Shown here: positions 46,035 through 57,730 of the stretch, in pieces | Layout: each line of letters starts with the position of its first letter | How positions within the stretch are numbered: the stretch's first letter is position 1 | Assembly: GCA_026874595.1 (NCBI GenBank) | Contig: CM049309.1 | Span: 9,329,076-9,393,075 of the forward strand | Length of the DNA stretch: 64,000 nucleotides | From: Sipunculus nudus | Taxonomy: Eukaryota; Annelida; Sipuncula; Golfingiida; Sipunculidae | Direction of reading: 5' to 3' | Notes under the pieces: model-generated | Databases searched by the model: none | What the model was told of the DNA's origin: nothing | The model's input: only the letters and a program-made list of their open reading frames with translations | Position numbers and translations under genes: made by a program

Positions 46035-47912
46035 AATGAAAAGGGAAAGGGCAGTATTTAACTGTTTGTATAGTGAAACCTCAAAATTACAAACACCAAC
46101 AGGATCTGGATAAATGGTCTGCCAGAAAGAGCTAAATGAATTGGGACTATTAAAGGTGTTTGTTATTTTGAGATGGTCCCTACACACAGGAGGTCATTAG
46201 GTGAGGGTTTACTGTATATATTCAACATTTTAATAATTTAGGGAGGAGATGAGATCATTTTACATAACTTTGGAGGTTATCCAAATCAGGATGTTAATGC
46301 CTTTATTACACCTACGCCAATAGGTGTCATGTTTCAGTTTTGGTTGGTTGGTTACTTGGTTGGCTGGTCTGTCTGTTTGCAACTTAATACGAGGGTTACA
46401 GTAATGCACAAAGACCTATTGATTCATTAAATTACATTGTTTTTTTTTTCAAAGGATTTGTTACTATTGAGAGCTAGGGCTATATGTTAATCCCAGCAAA
46501 GGGGCTAGAATCATTCATTGATATTACAGGTAGCCTTTGCTCTGGCAAACAGAGCTAAACTGTGATACAACCATTAAAGTGGTCCACCATAACACATTTC
46601 TCTGTGTTTGTGTTCATTCATTTCCTTGGCATACACCAAGGTTTGACCTGGATCCCAGCAAATTCAAGAGTCCTTGCTTTTGGATTGGTAAAGGACTGGT
46701 TAAACCAGTGCTGTTAACGAACAGCCAGGCAGCTATTTGGATATTTCAGTCAGCCTGTTGATGCTGCGCTGCTAGCTGCAGCTGAGATGCATACAAACCA
46801 GTGCAACAACCAGTTCATCAGCAAGTCAAATTAACACAAACACATTAGTCTGGTGCTGTTGTGGCTGGCAATAAAATGGGAACTATTAGCCATTTTAATT
46901 AATTACCCTTACGAAAACCATCATCCGGTGTCAATATGAAAATAAACATTGTCGCTTCATCGAGTCCTGACTAGTGAACATATCACAGCTGGCTGAGAAA
47001 GGTGTGTTACAGTAACAAATAACGTCCGGGGGCTCCAGGATGATAGGGAAAAAAGACGCTCTCGGTGTTATTGACGATTGTCCTCCTAAATATTTAAGGT
47101 CACCACTTGCAATTTTTCCCAGGGTCTGTCCACAAAAGGCACATTTTGACTGCAATTTGGTTAAAACCTACAGCAGCAGCGGAGGTCTTGCAAGTACAGA
47201 GAGTTCAAGGTCACACCTAGCTGGCTGCAAAGGAACGATGGGCATTGGATCGATACACAGGTATATCAGTGTTGGGTGCTCAACACAGGCAAAAAGTGTC
47301 CAGATGAGCGGTGGCCTACAATTGGTACGAAAAAACCACACCCTCCGTCTTGATTAACTCACCAGGGGGATACCATGTCAACTCGCTCGTGCCTCCTAGA
47401 CGTCAGTACCCAGACCGACAAAACATACCAGCAAGATGAAGAAAGGCTGTGTTTTACATTTGACTCTGCCAGATATTACAAGCTGCAGAGCACCTCTGAT
47501 TCAAAAGACATCAACGCCAAAACCTATCATCCTCGCAGTTCTCGTTCTTACACCTTGAGCCCGCAGCTGTTGGGAGGTTTAGCTTAGGGTGCTGCGTGTG
47601 GGGTAATTACAAAACTCCGCTCACTGTGCATCAGGAACAGAGTATTTATAGAATATCTTCCTCGATAGTTTAATGTGGAACAATGGCTGCCCCAGACAGT
47701 CAAGCATGCTGGAAAAATCAGTTCATTCTGAAATCTGCCACACAGGTGTCCAAGCCAGTTAAAACAGTCTCAGAACCATACAGAGTGGCCACCAGATAAC
47801 AGATGGCTGCAACTGTAGTTTTTCCTGTTTGATATTTATTTATATATTATATATTTTATTTGCCAATGTTAATATTTCAATCTGAGAGCTCTAACAGTCA
47901 TCACAATGTAAA
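46035..47912. other. Sequence with a 700-bp balanced-composition patch
   Basis: 46930-47600 is clearly richer in GC and CpG than its surroundings, with open frames of 105 codons (47040-47357 +) and 70 codons (47375-47587 +), and an antisense 74-codon frame. None resembles a known family. Candidate conserved regulatory element or non-coding exon. Confidence 0.4.
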
Positions 47913-47945
47913 ACAAGGGACCTATGGGTCACGGCGCTCAGCTGT
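47913..47945 (+). mobile_element. Pearl-like 5' end
   Basis: ACAAGGGACCTATGGGTCAC followed by GGCGCTCAGCTG, the 5' end of element E2 with a few substitutions. It is either a solo fragment or the start of the element whose cores and 3' end lie at 49150-50540; the 1.2 kb in between is AT-rich and unassigned. Confidence 0.75.
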
Positions 47946-49149
47946 TATATATGATAAAAAAAATATGATTTAGAAATGAGGCACATGCTGGTTTTATGTG
48001 GTAATAAAAATAAGCTGTATTATGAGTTGTTGTTGTTTAGCTTATGTATGATTTTGATAGTACCTTTGGAGACAGGAAAGAGGATTAATTTCATTTATTT
48101 TATTAACAAATGGAGTGCGATTGTCACACAGATTTTGACTTGGCCATATAACTTATAAGCAGAACATATAATATAAGAGTTTAACTATTTATTAAAAAAA
48201 TTACAAATATTGTCCCAAATATAATTTTTATTAAAAATAATAAGAGAATCGTATGATTTTTTAAAAAGAAATATAACTGAAATGTTTATTAAAATAATAT
48301 TAAAGAATATATTCATGAATGCATTCATGAATACATTTTGAAAGTATTTGCACTTATAATCATATACTTCATTTTTACCTGAATTCCCATTCTTTATGCA
48401 AGAAATTTTATACTGTAATACATATTCATATTCATATTTAAATACAATTGCAAAGTATCCGCACCATGTCTGGTATTTATTCAGTTTTCACCAAACAATG
48501 ATGTTGAGAATCCAGAATATACAAAATTCACACATTTAAATAATGATCATAAGTACCTGGTTTTATGGCTTTTATTTATATTAAAAAATAACTGTAAAAT
48601 ATTCATTTTGGACTAATTTCACATCAATGTACACACTAGACACAGTAAGAATCTAGATTAATATTATCAACTGCATCTTTGTCTATCATTAATTTCCTTC
48701 ATATGATCCCTAATGATTAGTAATGAATAATATGATTTACTTTTTATCATTAAAATTGAACTGAAAAAATACCATAGGTGACTGCATGGTGTTATTTGGA
48801 ATACGTGACATTCTATCCATCGATACAAGATTCTTATATCATCGGTAACTGCAAGTTAATTTCCTGTTATTATCAACTAACAAATTCCCTTTCTATTTTT
48901 CTTTTATTTGTTATTAAAAACCAATAAAAATTTATAAATTATTGTTTATTGTTATGTTGTTGGTTAAAACTACTAGATGAGTTGGGTTGGACACCTGGAT
49001 CAACTGTGGCTGGCCATTATATAATAAGCTGCCTGGACCCCCAGTTTATGCCTCGCCTCAAGCATGCATAATTTGCTGAAAGTTCAACAAGGTCAACATA
49101 CAGGTGACTCAAGAGGTGATACAGAGAGCTAAGGTCTGACATGGTCTCA
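47946..49149. other. Very AT-rich stretch with a 24-bp palindrome
   Basis: No gene. A perfect palindrome occupies 48310-48333. It may be the interior of, or an insertion in, the pearl-like element. Confidence 0.45.
48310..48333 (+). other. Perfect 24-bp palindrome
   Basis: TATTCATGAATG followed directly by its reverse complement CATTCATGAATA, with no spacer. Confidence 0.9.
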
Positions 49150-50457
49150 TAAAAACATTAGTAAAGCTACAAATTTTTGGCCAATTTCTTTCAGCTTTTT
49201 AAACTAAAAAGCTGAAATCTTTTTTTTATGTGCATGATATGAAAATTATATCAACAGTGCTCACAGGAAACAAACATGCCATGGTCAAAGTTGGGCAAAA
49301 TTTAAGGTACTAATTTTATATTTATACTAATAACTTATAAAATTTGAAAAATTCAGAACTAATTTTGGGTATTCAATTGAATCTTGTTACATCCCTGACA
49401 AAAAATCTCTAGCTTCAGCAATCCTCTTGTTAAGGGAGTAAATATATTTCTTGATTTTTTACAAAGTGCATTATGTTTGGGCCCATAACTTAAAACAATT
49501 ACGCAATACTGACATCATTTCTGGCATGTGCATCGAGAATGTACAGAAAAATATGTATATTATATATGATTAAAGTCAGATCAGTGGTTTTGATATTAGG
49601 CAGTCTTGAAGTGTAACAAAGGGTTTTTAATGGAAAAATGAAGTTTTTCATTTATATCTCGAAGGTATTCAGTCCTAGAGACCAAATTTGGCATGGTAGG
49701 GGATTTTGGAGACATCTAATTTGATGCCAAATTTTAGGAACTGAGAGCTGAAGCTGAGGAGCCAAGCTCTTGCAAACTGCATAACACTAGCTTGATGTAA
49801 ACAATATGTTACATGGTGCTTGAAAACTTGTATAAAATCTACAGATTTTGATCAACTGCTTTCAAATTGTTGGAGTTAACAGACAAAATGCTAAAAAAAA
49901 CATGCTGTGAAAATTAAATCCACAGTACTTACAGGAAAAAAACTTGCCATGGTCAAAGTTGGGCAAAATTTAAGGTACCAATTTTTTTATTTTTGTTAAT
50001 ATTTTAAAAAATTTAAAAGATTTTGATCTAATTTTGGGTATACAATTTAATTTTGATTAATTAAAGTTATATTACTGGAAAAAAAGTTTATAGCTTTAAC
50101 AAATTTTGTGTTAAGTGATCAAATATCTTTCCTGATTTTTTACACAATGCATTATGTTTGGGCCCATAACTTTTTAAATTTACAAAATACAGACATAATT
50201 TCTGGCATGTACATAGGAACTATATAGAGGAATAATTATGGTAAATATGAGGAAAAACAGATGAGTGGTTTTGATATTAGGCAGTCCTGAAGTGTAAAAA
50301 TAGGTTTTTAATAAAAAATTGAGGTTTTTCCTTGATTTCTAAAAGGAACGAAGTCACAAAGACCCAGTTTTCGGCTTGGTAGGAGATCTTGGGGACATCT
50401 AACATTATGCCGAATTTTGGATTCCTAGGTCTTACGGTTTCAAAATGTGCCACATCT

Positions 50458-50494
50458 ACGGACGGACGGACGGACAGACGGACGGACGACGGAC
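50458..50494 (+). repeat. (ACGG)n-type microsatellite of E3
   Basis: Runs of GGACGGAC/GGACAGAC immediately before the terminal hairpin region. Confidence 0.93.
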
Positions 50495-50510
50495 AATGGA
50501 CCACAACTAT

Positions 50511-50539
50511 AGCTCAGATGACTTATAGTCAGCTGAGCT
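50511..50539 (+). other. 3'-terminal hairpin of E3
   Basis: AGCTCAGATGACT, loop TAT, AGTCAGCTGAGCT: 12 of 13 pairs. The corresponding but weaker hairpin in E2 is at 32498-32526. Confidence 0.9.
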
Positions 50540-50540
50540 A

Positions 50541-52022
50541 AATATTCACATACTTTTATTTTTAAAGATTATGTATACCAATATTTCTACAATTTCAAAT
50601 TTTTTAAATAAAATAAAAATCATCACATATCAAAAGATTGAAAAATTCCATTTACCTTAATATGTAAAGATTATATATACACCATCATTTCTGAACTTAT
50701 ACATATCATATACTTTAATTTCTAAAACATTATGCATACCGAAATTTCTGAACGCTTCTACCAAAATTCTAAATATAACACAATAATTTCAAAACAAACA
50801 TAATATACTTTTGAAATATTGAACAAACCTGAATTTTCAAAATTGCACATACCATTTTCCAACCATTTCATTTCTGAAAACTATACAGATACTATAGGTT
50901 CTAAACATTACACATACATGTAAACCATCATTTATAAACATAAAAATGAATATAGTAAATTATTAGAATGTATAAGATTTATGTAATTTCAGTAAATTAA
51001 ATTGGAAAATTTTTGTTAACAAAAAGTACATGAAAGGAATTTAGTTTGAACTGCTTGAGTGAAAATTTCATTTTTTTGTTTGCGGGAAGGAAAACTGGAT
51101 ATAACTGAATATGTTCTTCCCATTTATATTTAATTTTTACTCTTTCCTAATTAATACAATTATCTTACATTATTTTAGGCAATAATTAATTTACTTTTAA
51201 GAACAAAAGCTCTTTGCTGATCCAATTCATTCTATGTCTGGATAAAGTCTACCTAGAAATTCCTGAAGATGATTTTGCTACTGGGATTAATAATTATTTC
51301 CTGTTTTACAAATTAAAATATATACCAATTAAATTTAAATCAATAATTAACTGCTTCATGGAAAAAATAAAACGCACTGCTTTGCCAAAATATGATAACC
51401 ACATGCAAAGCTGTGTGATGAATTCACAAATATTCTTAATTAGGGAAAAAATAAAACAATGGCAATCTTTTTTTTTTTAAATTATATCCAACAAATATTT
51501 CCTGTGTTTCATCTGTTCTTTTTAATTTGTGACTGTAAAATATAAAATGTGTTGGACTTTACGAATATCATAGAATAATAATCTGTGAAGAACATTTTTA
51601 AAACAAAATTTTATACTATTATAGGTGTTAGATTGAAAAGAAATATGAGCGAGGTCTTAAAACACAGGATGGTATACCCTGGAAGAACATTGGATGTCAC
51701 AAGGTTTTTACATTATTTGACACATCTGAGACAGATGACAGGCTTGCTCCATGCCTAGGAAGCCAGTACTGTCCTAGTTCTGGACCATTCATTCCCTGGA
51801 GACTGAGATGATTCAGCATTCAAAGGTTTACAAGCGATCTACACAGCACTTCAAGCAGATTACAGTGACCTCAAGACAATACACTGGCATCTCCCTGATG
51901 ACACAAGCAGCAGTGTTAAATATACCTGATACAGCCATGACATACTAATATCAGCTGACCACTATTTTTTTTATAACTAACAATATTTTAAAAGGGACCT
52001 ATTCACATACAACATATGTATG
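50541..52022. other. AT-rich sequence, degenerate short repeats
   Basis: 50560-50940 has loosely repeated ATGCATACC/ATTTCTGAAC blocks. An 88-codon plus frame (51214-51480) is AT-driven. No gene recognised. Confidence 0.45.
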
Positions 52023-52536
52023 TTAAAGGGACCCAAACACCTTTAAAGTATTGTGAATAAACACAAAAAATGGCTTCTTCCCTTAAAAATAAATTTTTTA
52101 CCTGCCAAAGCATTGCCCTGAAACCTTTTGCTTTTTCCTGTAAATGAGTGTTAAAAACAGTGGGTCAGGCGCGATCAAAGGTGTCAGCATAAACCTAGTA
52201 CGTGGGACTCTGTGCATCACTGAGCCACAACACCTGCCAATCACGAAATGCCCTGACTGACCTGGCCCCAAAATGTAATACATGTTCCTGCTGGCTGAAA
52301 CTTTGTGTGTTGTGGCTCACAATCGGACATCCAGTCACACAGCTTTGTTAGGGTAAACAGACACATTTGGACTGTGTTTAGAAACACAGAGCCATAACAA
52401 GGTGTTAAATAGCTGTACGCGAGGTACTAAGACTGTGTCCTGGGATGGTATTGCTGGGAAACTTTTTTATAAAGCAAAACTGAACTGATAGTGTGAAAGA
52501 ATAGGCATAATATTGCTCCTGATTATGTCCCTTTAA
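52023..52536 (+). mobile_element. TTAA-flanked MITE family A, copy 2
   Basis: Between TTAA 52023-52026 and TTAA 52533-52536. Ends AGGGACCCAAACACC and GATTATGTCCCT. The interior follows copy 1 (3609-4102) throughout: TGGCTTCTTCCCTT, a GAGCCACAACA block, CTGACTGACCTGGCCC, GTAAACAGACACA, AGAGCCATAA and ATTATGTCCC. Confidence 0.85.
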
Positions 52537-53054
52537 ATATACACACTATTTAGTGTATTCTCATTAAAATTTCATGGTACTTGCCAACATTTTGTTCTGA
52601 AAACATTTGGTTACTCTTGCACACAAAAGAGGAAATAAACTTGTATATGGCACAATCAGTGAAGATTAACATAAACATAGTGCATATGACATCTGGTTAA
52701 ACAGGTTAATTTGAATAAATTGATTGTGCTGGAATGGTTTCTGGGAAACTTGTTTACAGCCAAAATGTACTAATAGCGTGAGATAATGCATAATATTATA
52801 AAGGACTATGAATCTTTAAAGTAATTTACATTACTTTCAGTAAAATTGGTATTCTACCGTAATTCACTTCAAGGGATGTGGTCACTAAAGTGTGTTATTC
52901 TGGCTTCTGCTCTGCAGCTAGGGGTCCAACTGCCTCCAAACTCTGTCCACAAATAGACCTTAGAACTGTTATTGGATAATATATCATATGGACCTATATC
53001 AACCCTGACTCCAGCAATACAGATCTCTGGCAACATAGACCTCTAGCACTAGAT
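52537..53054. other. Sequence with a third, decayed family A end
   Basis: 52720-52819 resembles the last 100 bases of family A (GGAATGGTTTCTGGGAAACT, GTACTAATAGCGTGA, ending ATGAATCTTTAA). Otherwise unassigned. Confidence 0.5.
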
Positions 53055-53345
53055 ATATGCCTTAAGAATATTTTTCTGAGGCATATCTTCCCAAGGATTG
53101 TCTAATGGCATGAATTCATGCCTTAGGAATATTCTTCTGAGACAAAATGATTTTCTAATGATGTTGATATATATGCCTTGGGAATATTATTCCGAGGCAT
53201 CTGTGTCAATGGATAGTCCAATGACATGGTACTTATGCCTTAAGAATATTGTTTGGAGACTTATCTGTCTAAGGATTGTCTGATGATGTGAATCTAAGCC
53301 TTAAAAATACTGGTTAAAGGGTCATTTGTCAAGGGATATTAGTAT
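53055..53345 (+). repeat. About 60-bp minisatellite, five units
   Basis: The marker ATGCCTTAAGAATATT (variants CCTTAGGAAT, CCTTGGGAAT, CCTTAAAAAT) recurs at about 53058, 53118, 53176, 53234 and 53295. Each is followed by TCTGAGGCAT-like and GGATTGTCTAATGA-like blocks. Confidence 0.88.
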
Positions 53346-54602
53346 AATATAGATGGATGAACAGATGGTAAATATCATTTTTAGGACAAATGTCTAGTGA
53401 TATGAGCCTATGAGCAGATAATATTGGTAAAAATATGTTTAAAATATACATGTAAAATAAATTCTCAATCCTGTTTTTATTCTGATCACAACCACTCACT
53501 GATCAAACAGCAGTTGCAAGTAATATTTTTTTTAACATTTTACTTTTAAATCCAAAATTTTGTTAAAATGGGAGTTCACCTATCAGATAAAAAAATATCA
53601 TATTTCATTACATTGTGTTTTTGAATTTCAATCATTATTTCCACAGTAAATAAACCACCTGTAACTAAAAGTGTGTATATAAAAACACATTTTAATATAA
53701 TACAAATATTGCTGAATTAAAGTTTGTTAGATCAGTTTTCAGACAGAATGATGCCACAGAGACTAAAGCGACGCTTTATACCATTTTTATAGCTAATTCC
53801 TTCCAGCCGCTTGGCCCGCAACACGTCAAACACAAGGGATTCCTGAAGCCACCTTACCATAAAGTCATCACGCCTATCACCTTAATACTGCAGCAAGGCT
53901 GACAAAAATGCTTACAGGTCACTTCCTCCGATCGATTGTTTTGTCTCCCTGGGTTTCCATGGCAAAAATATTGCCTCCAAATCCCCTGCCTGACCAACAG
54001 TTGTCTCTGATCAGAATGTGACCTTCGTTCAATGTCATAAAGATTTTTGATAAGAAAGGTGTCTAAAACATGAAATAACAGATATGTAGTAGTTTGTTTT
54101 TAGGCTTAAAGGTAATTAATGAAACACAAATGCAACCGAAGAATTCGATAACTGTTAAATGAAACATGACTGTTTCCGTGGTTGAATAATTGGATGATGT
54201 ATCAGGGCTTGGGTGCACCGTAGCAAATATCTAGCAAAGCCTTTTTTAAAGGGCAGGTCCATGACCTTTTGGTGGCAGTATATTTTTAATGAGCAAGGTG
54301 ACAAAATGGTAAGAATGATATGTTATTCCTAAGCCTTGTGAATTACAGGTTTTATAAACAAGGGCTAAGAGTGGTCTAGAAGTTATAACCTGTTGTTAAT
54401 TTAAAGACAGAGTGAACCTCTGAGTTTCTACTGAAATTTCAGAATTTTTAAATTTTAACCCTAAAAAATTCAGCTTAAATATTTTTACTCCAAGGCAATG
54501 TCCTACCCTGTATCATGGAATTTTAATTATATGTTGTCAGACAGAATTTGAGAAACTGTCCTCTTGGGTTATGTGACCAAGTGCTTTGAAGAAATGCCAG
54601 GA
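53346..54602. other. Unassigned sequence
   Basis: 53740-54010 is more balanced in composition. 54181-54240 has CAAATATCTAG after a GGTGCACC palindrome, insufficient for a Helitron end. No gene. Confidence 0.45.
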
Positions 54603-54618
54603 GGGGGGGGGGGGGGGG
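54603..54618 (+). repeat. G16 homopolymer tract
   Basis: Sixteen consecutive G followed by TTGGG. Confidence 0.95.
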
Positions 54619-54721
54619 TTGGGTTTAGTGACCATATGATTTTGGTCTTGATTTCTTGTTGATTTTATAACTATGTGCTCAAGTCAGAACTGAAAAATGT
54701 GTGGGGAGGTTTTGTGACCTT

Positions 54722-54945
54722 ATGTTTATGGTCACAAATTGTGACCCTCTCTTTCTGATCAAGAACTGTGACTGTATATGTTTATGGTCGAGAATTGTGA
54801 CTGTAAAAGTTTTTGGTGAAGAATTGTGACTGTTTAAGTTTATGATCAAGAACTGTGACTGTCTGTGTGCTTATGGTCAAGAATTGTGACTACATGTTCA
54901 TGATCAGGAATTTGTGACTACATTTAAGATCAAGAACTATAGCTA
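54722..54945 (+). repeat. About 36-bp minisatellite, six to seven units
   Basis: Unit of the type GTTTATGGTCAAGAATTGTG then ACTGTA, degenerate, between 54722 and 54945. Confidence 0.88.
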
Positions 54946-55334
54946 CAGTTTCAGAATAGATGTTGGAGAGGGTGTGTTTATGTAGTTTTTTTTTAAATTA
55001 AGAAAAAAAAATTAAACAATGATTTCAGTTTAGTATTAAGACAATGTATGAGATATTGTGACTGTTTTGCTGACACAAAATAAGACAAAAGTTGCTGCTT
55101 AGCCCAAAGCAGAAATCCAATCTGAATGTTATAAAGACTCCATGTTTTTACCTTTTCATTGCATGCTGTGGTAACTAGCATCTGAAAGACACGAATCTGA
55201 AACCATGTTTTAAGTACATATTTCTTGGAAGTAGGACTTCTTCATGTGTACTTGTACAATGACACATAGATTTGTCCATAATTCTTTTGCCAGAAATGCT
55301 GGCTTTGATCAATCATTTTGAAGTTACAGTAAAT
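54946..55334. other. AT-rich sequence, nothing assignable
   Basis: No gene or shared repeat seen. Confidence 0.45.
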
Positions 55335-55625
55335 AGTGGTGTGCCAATTAATCAATTATATCAATAACTAATCTTTTCCTTTTTTATCAATCAAATCAAT
55401 TGCATTAATGTATATTAGATAAAAAATGATTATCTATGCACATCCACAGTAGTTATATTATCCCTATAAAATATTCTCATTCTGTCAGAGATGTATGAAA
55501 AGCTGGGCACAAAACAGGGAACAGCATTAAAACATAACCTTGTGCAACGAATTAGAGTCATCAACCCAGCCATTACCTTGACCTTTTCAGCTTGATGTAC
55601 AAGTTAGACTGAACTTACCGTGTCA
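55335..55625 (-). mobile_element. Repeat family C, complete uninterrupted copy
   Basis: On the minus strand it runs from TTCAGTCTAACTTGTACATC through GTTGCACAAGGTTATG and CTCTGACAGAATGAGAATAT to GGCACACCACTA. It shows the uninterrupted form of the repeat split at 3525-4292: where the MITE sits there, this copy reads GGTTATG. Confidence 0.78.
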
Positions 55626-56999
55626 ATATCTTAGGTACAATTCTATATAGCGTATTTCACTATTATATAGATGGTACATAAAATAATCAAATAATAATAA
55701 TCAGTTATTTACTATCTTTCAATCACTGATTATAATTTTACAACCAATTTATATCACTCTAATAGTAACTATTGAGTATGAATTGATTTAGCATCACAAA
55801 ACTGCCTGGCTGCTACAGATTTGTGAATCTTGGTAAAAAGTAATAAAATCTAGAGGAGGAGGTCTTCCAATTTGAACAACATTTTAATAAAACTTTTAAT
55901 TTCCCCTTTGTGAGATCCAAGACAGGGTTATTGTTGCCTCTGCCAGGAGGGTTGTGTTCATTCCCGTTTGTGTGTTTGCATGTTTGTGTGTTTATGTGTT
56001 TGTTCACAACATTACTCATGTAATCATGAACAGAATCTCATGAAATTTCAGGGCACTTCAGTAAAGTGTCAATTAAGAATCAATTAGATTTTGGTGTGGA
56101 TCTGATACATGATCCAGGAACATCATCAAGAAAATTCACAAATGTATAGTCACTTATGCACAAATGAACATCAGAAAATGGGCTAAATAAAGTGAATAGT
56201 GGAGGCTTACAATAGTTTGAATGCAAATTTCTAGTTTCAAAAATGATTTTGTTTTGTGAATACAACACATATCCCATCATACCATTTACACAATGACTGC
56301 ATTAGTTATCATGACATCTGTTGACATCTGTTCATGAAATGCATGCTGTCTTCAAGTCAGTAACATATTCTGTTTCAGCACTGCCTAACGGTAAATAGAA
56401 TGGCTACTGTCCACATACGAGTTACATGTACTGGTAATCCCACAGGGATCTTACAACAATGATATCAATGAATAAGCAAATAAATATGTATGGTTGTATT
56501 CACATTTTATCAACACCTTCATATAATAATACACTGTGTAGGGTTTCCTTGTAAGATCAAGACAATGAAACATGAATAAAACACTGCCAAAGGGGAATTC
56601 TGTGAAAATCCAACCTTTAGAATACAAAGACATCAATATTATTTGTTAATGTTCCATATAATCATCCTATGCTGACATACCAGCAGTGCCACCTATCAAC
56701 TGGACATGAAACAAGAAAAGGGATTCAACAAAGTACAGGAGAGTGGGAACATGTGTCATGATATACCAGCCTCAGTATGCAGTATAACATTCAGATGTGA
56801 ATTTGGGCGCAAATGTTCTGAAAGAACAATAGTCTGGAGTCACATGATCAAACTGCGGACGTTTAATAACATATGATGTAAGGTCACTACATAGGAACTG
56901 AGCTGAAATATTTTCGACAGTGGCCGAGATAAAAATACCATTGTTGCTTTGGAATGAAGAACTTTAAATGGTAGCATTATTTGACAGTGAAAAAGATGA
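55626..56999. other. AT-rich sequence, nothing assignable
   Basis: A GTTTG-rich run near 55965-56003 (TGTGTTTGCATGTTTGTGTG). Short frames only; no gene. Confidence 0.5.
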
Positions 57000-57730
57000 A
57001 GTTATGCTCCAAACGAACGACCCCTGATATGGGCACATCCCACAGGGGTCCACCCGGCATTTGGCGAATGGCGAGTGATTTGGGGACAGAGGCTTGTTCA
57101 GTGCTGCGATCAATACAGGGGAAGGTACTGGCCTGGCAATTTGTTCCTCAATTTCGTCTGACTGGATACATGAGGGGGGGAGCTTGTCCCATCTCATTAT
57201 GGCAGATATTGTGTATGTACACATTTTTGCACTGGCTGGCAATGCACGCACACATATTGAGACATGCCGATTCTCATGCAGACAGACTGAGGGAGGCTGC
57301 ACAGCAGCCCGTTGATTCACAGCATGATATCGATGAGCTGCTGCATGCGTAACTTCATGCTGGTGCTACAGCACTAGGACCACACATCCACAGCACCAAA
57401 GCAACACTGCTAATCTAGCTTTATCAGCACTTTTACAGCCAATGCGCCATCATTACAATGGGTGCGTATCATACTCCGCTACCCATTTTTCATGGATGGA
57501 GGATCCTTATTTGGATTTTCACAATGGCAGCCATCCGCCGCTGGAAACCGCAAATGCAGGAAACCTCTCTTGTCTACCTTGTGGTTAGCTGATGCCTGGC
57601 GTGGAGAGACTTTGCGTAGAATTCCGTAACATCACAGAGTGGTCATACACCGAGAGATACCAAACATAGACTACCCGTTACCCCTGGCATTTCTCACATG
57701 GAACCCACATATAATGTAGGGTACAACTTC
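57000..57730. other. Balanced-composition patch open on both strands
   Basis: Near-equal base composition in an AT-rich setting. Overlapping frames of 123 codons (56981-57352 +) and 118 codons (56964-57320 -) mirror each other, so openness reflects composition. No domain recognised. Candidate conserved regulatory element. Confidence 0.4.

Larger units (their letters stand above)
49150..50540 (+). mobile_element. Pearl-like element E3: two long cores, microsatellite and 3' end
   Basis: Two diverged core units of about 670 bp: ATGGTCAAAGTTGGGCAAAA at 49281 and 49949, GGCAGTC at 49599 and 50280. Then an ACGG microsatellite (50458-50494) and a terminal hairpin in which 50511-50523 pairs with 50527-50539 at 12 of 13 positions around TAT, ending GAGCTAAA. 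The cores differ from those of E1 and E2, so the family swaps interiors under conserved ends. The 5' end may be at 47913. Confidence 0.8.

Noticed and set aside
46252-46274. Bantam-like microRNA match (TGAGATCATTTT)
   Set aside because: Only the first 12 bases agree with bantam, and the upstream sequence cannot pair into a hairpin.
46980-47002. miR-2-like seed (TATCACAG)
   Set aside because: Seed-only match; flanking sequence does not fold back on it.
54210-54235. Helitron-like end (GGTGCACC then CAAATATCTAG)
   Set aside because: The palindrome has no loop to form a proper hairpin and CTAG is followed by C, not T.
56964-57352. 118- and 123-codon frames on opposite strands
   Set aside because: Mirror-image openness is expected from balanced composition; neither translation resembles a known protein.
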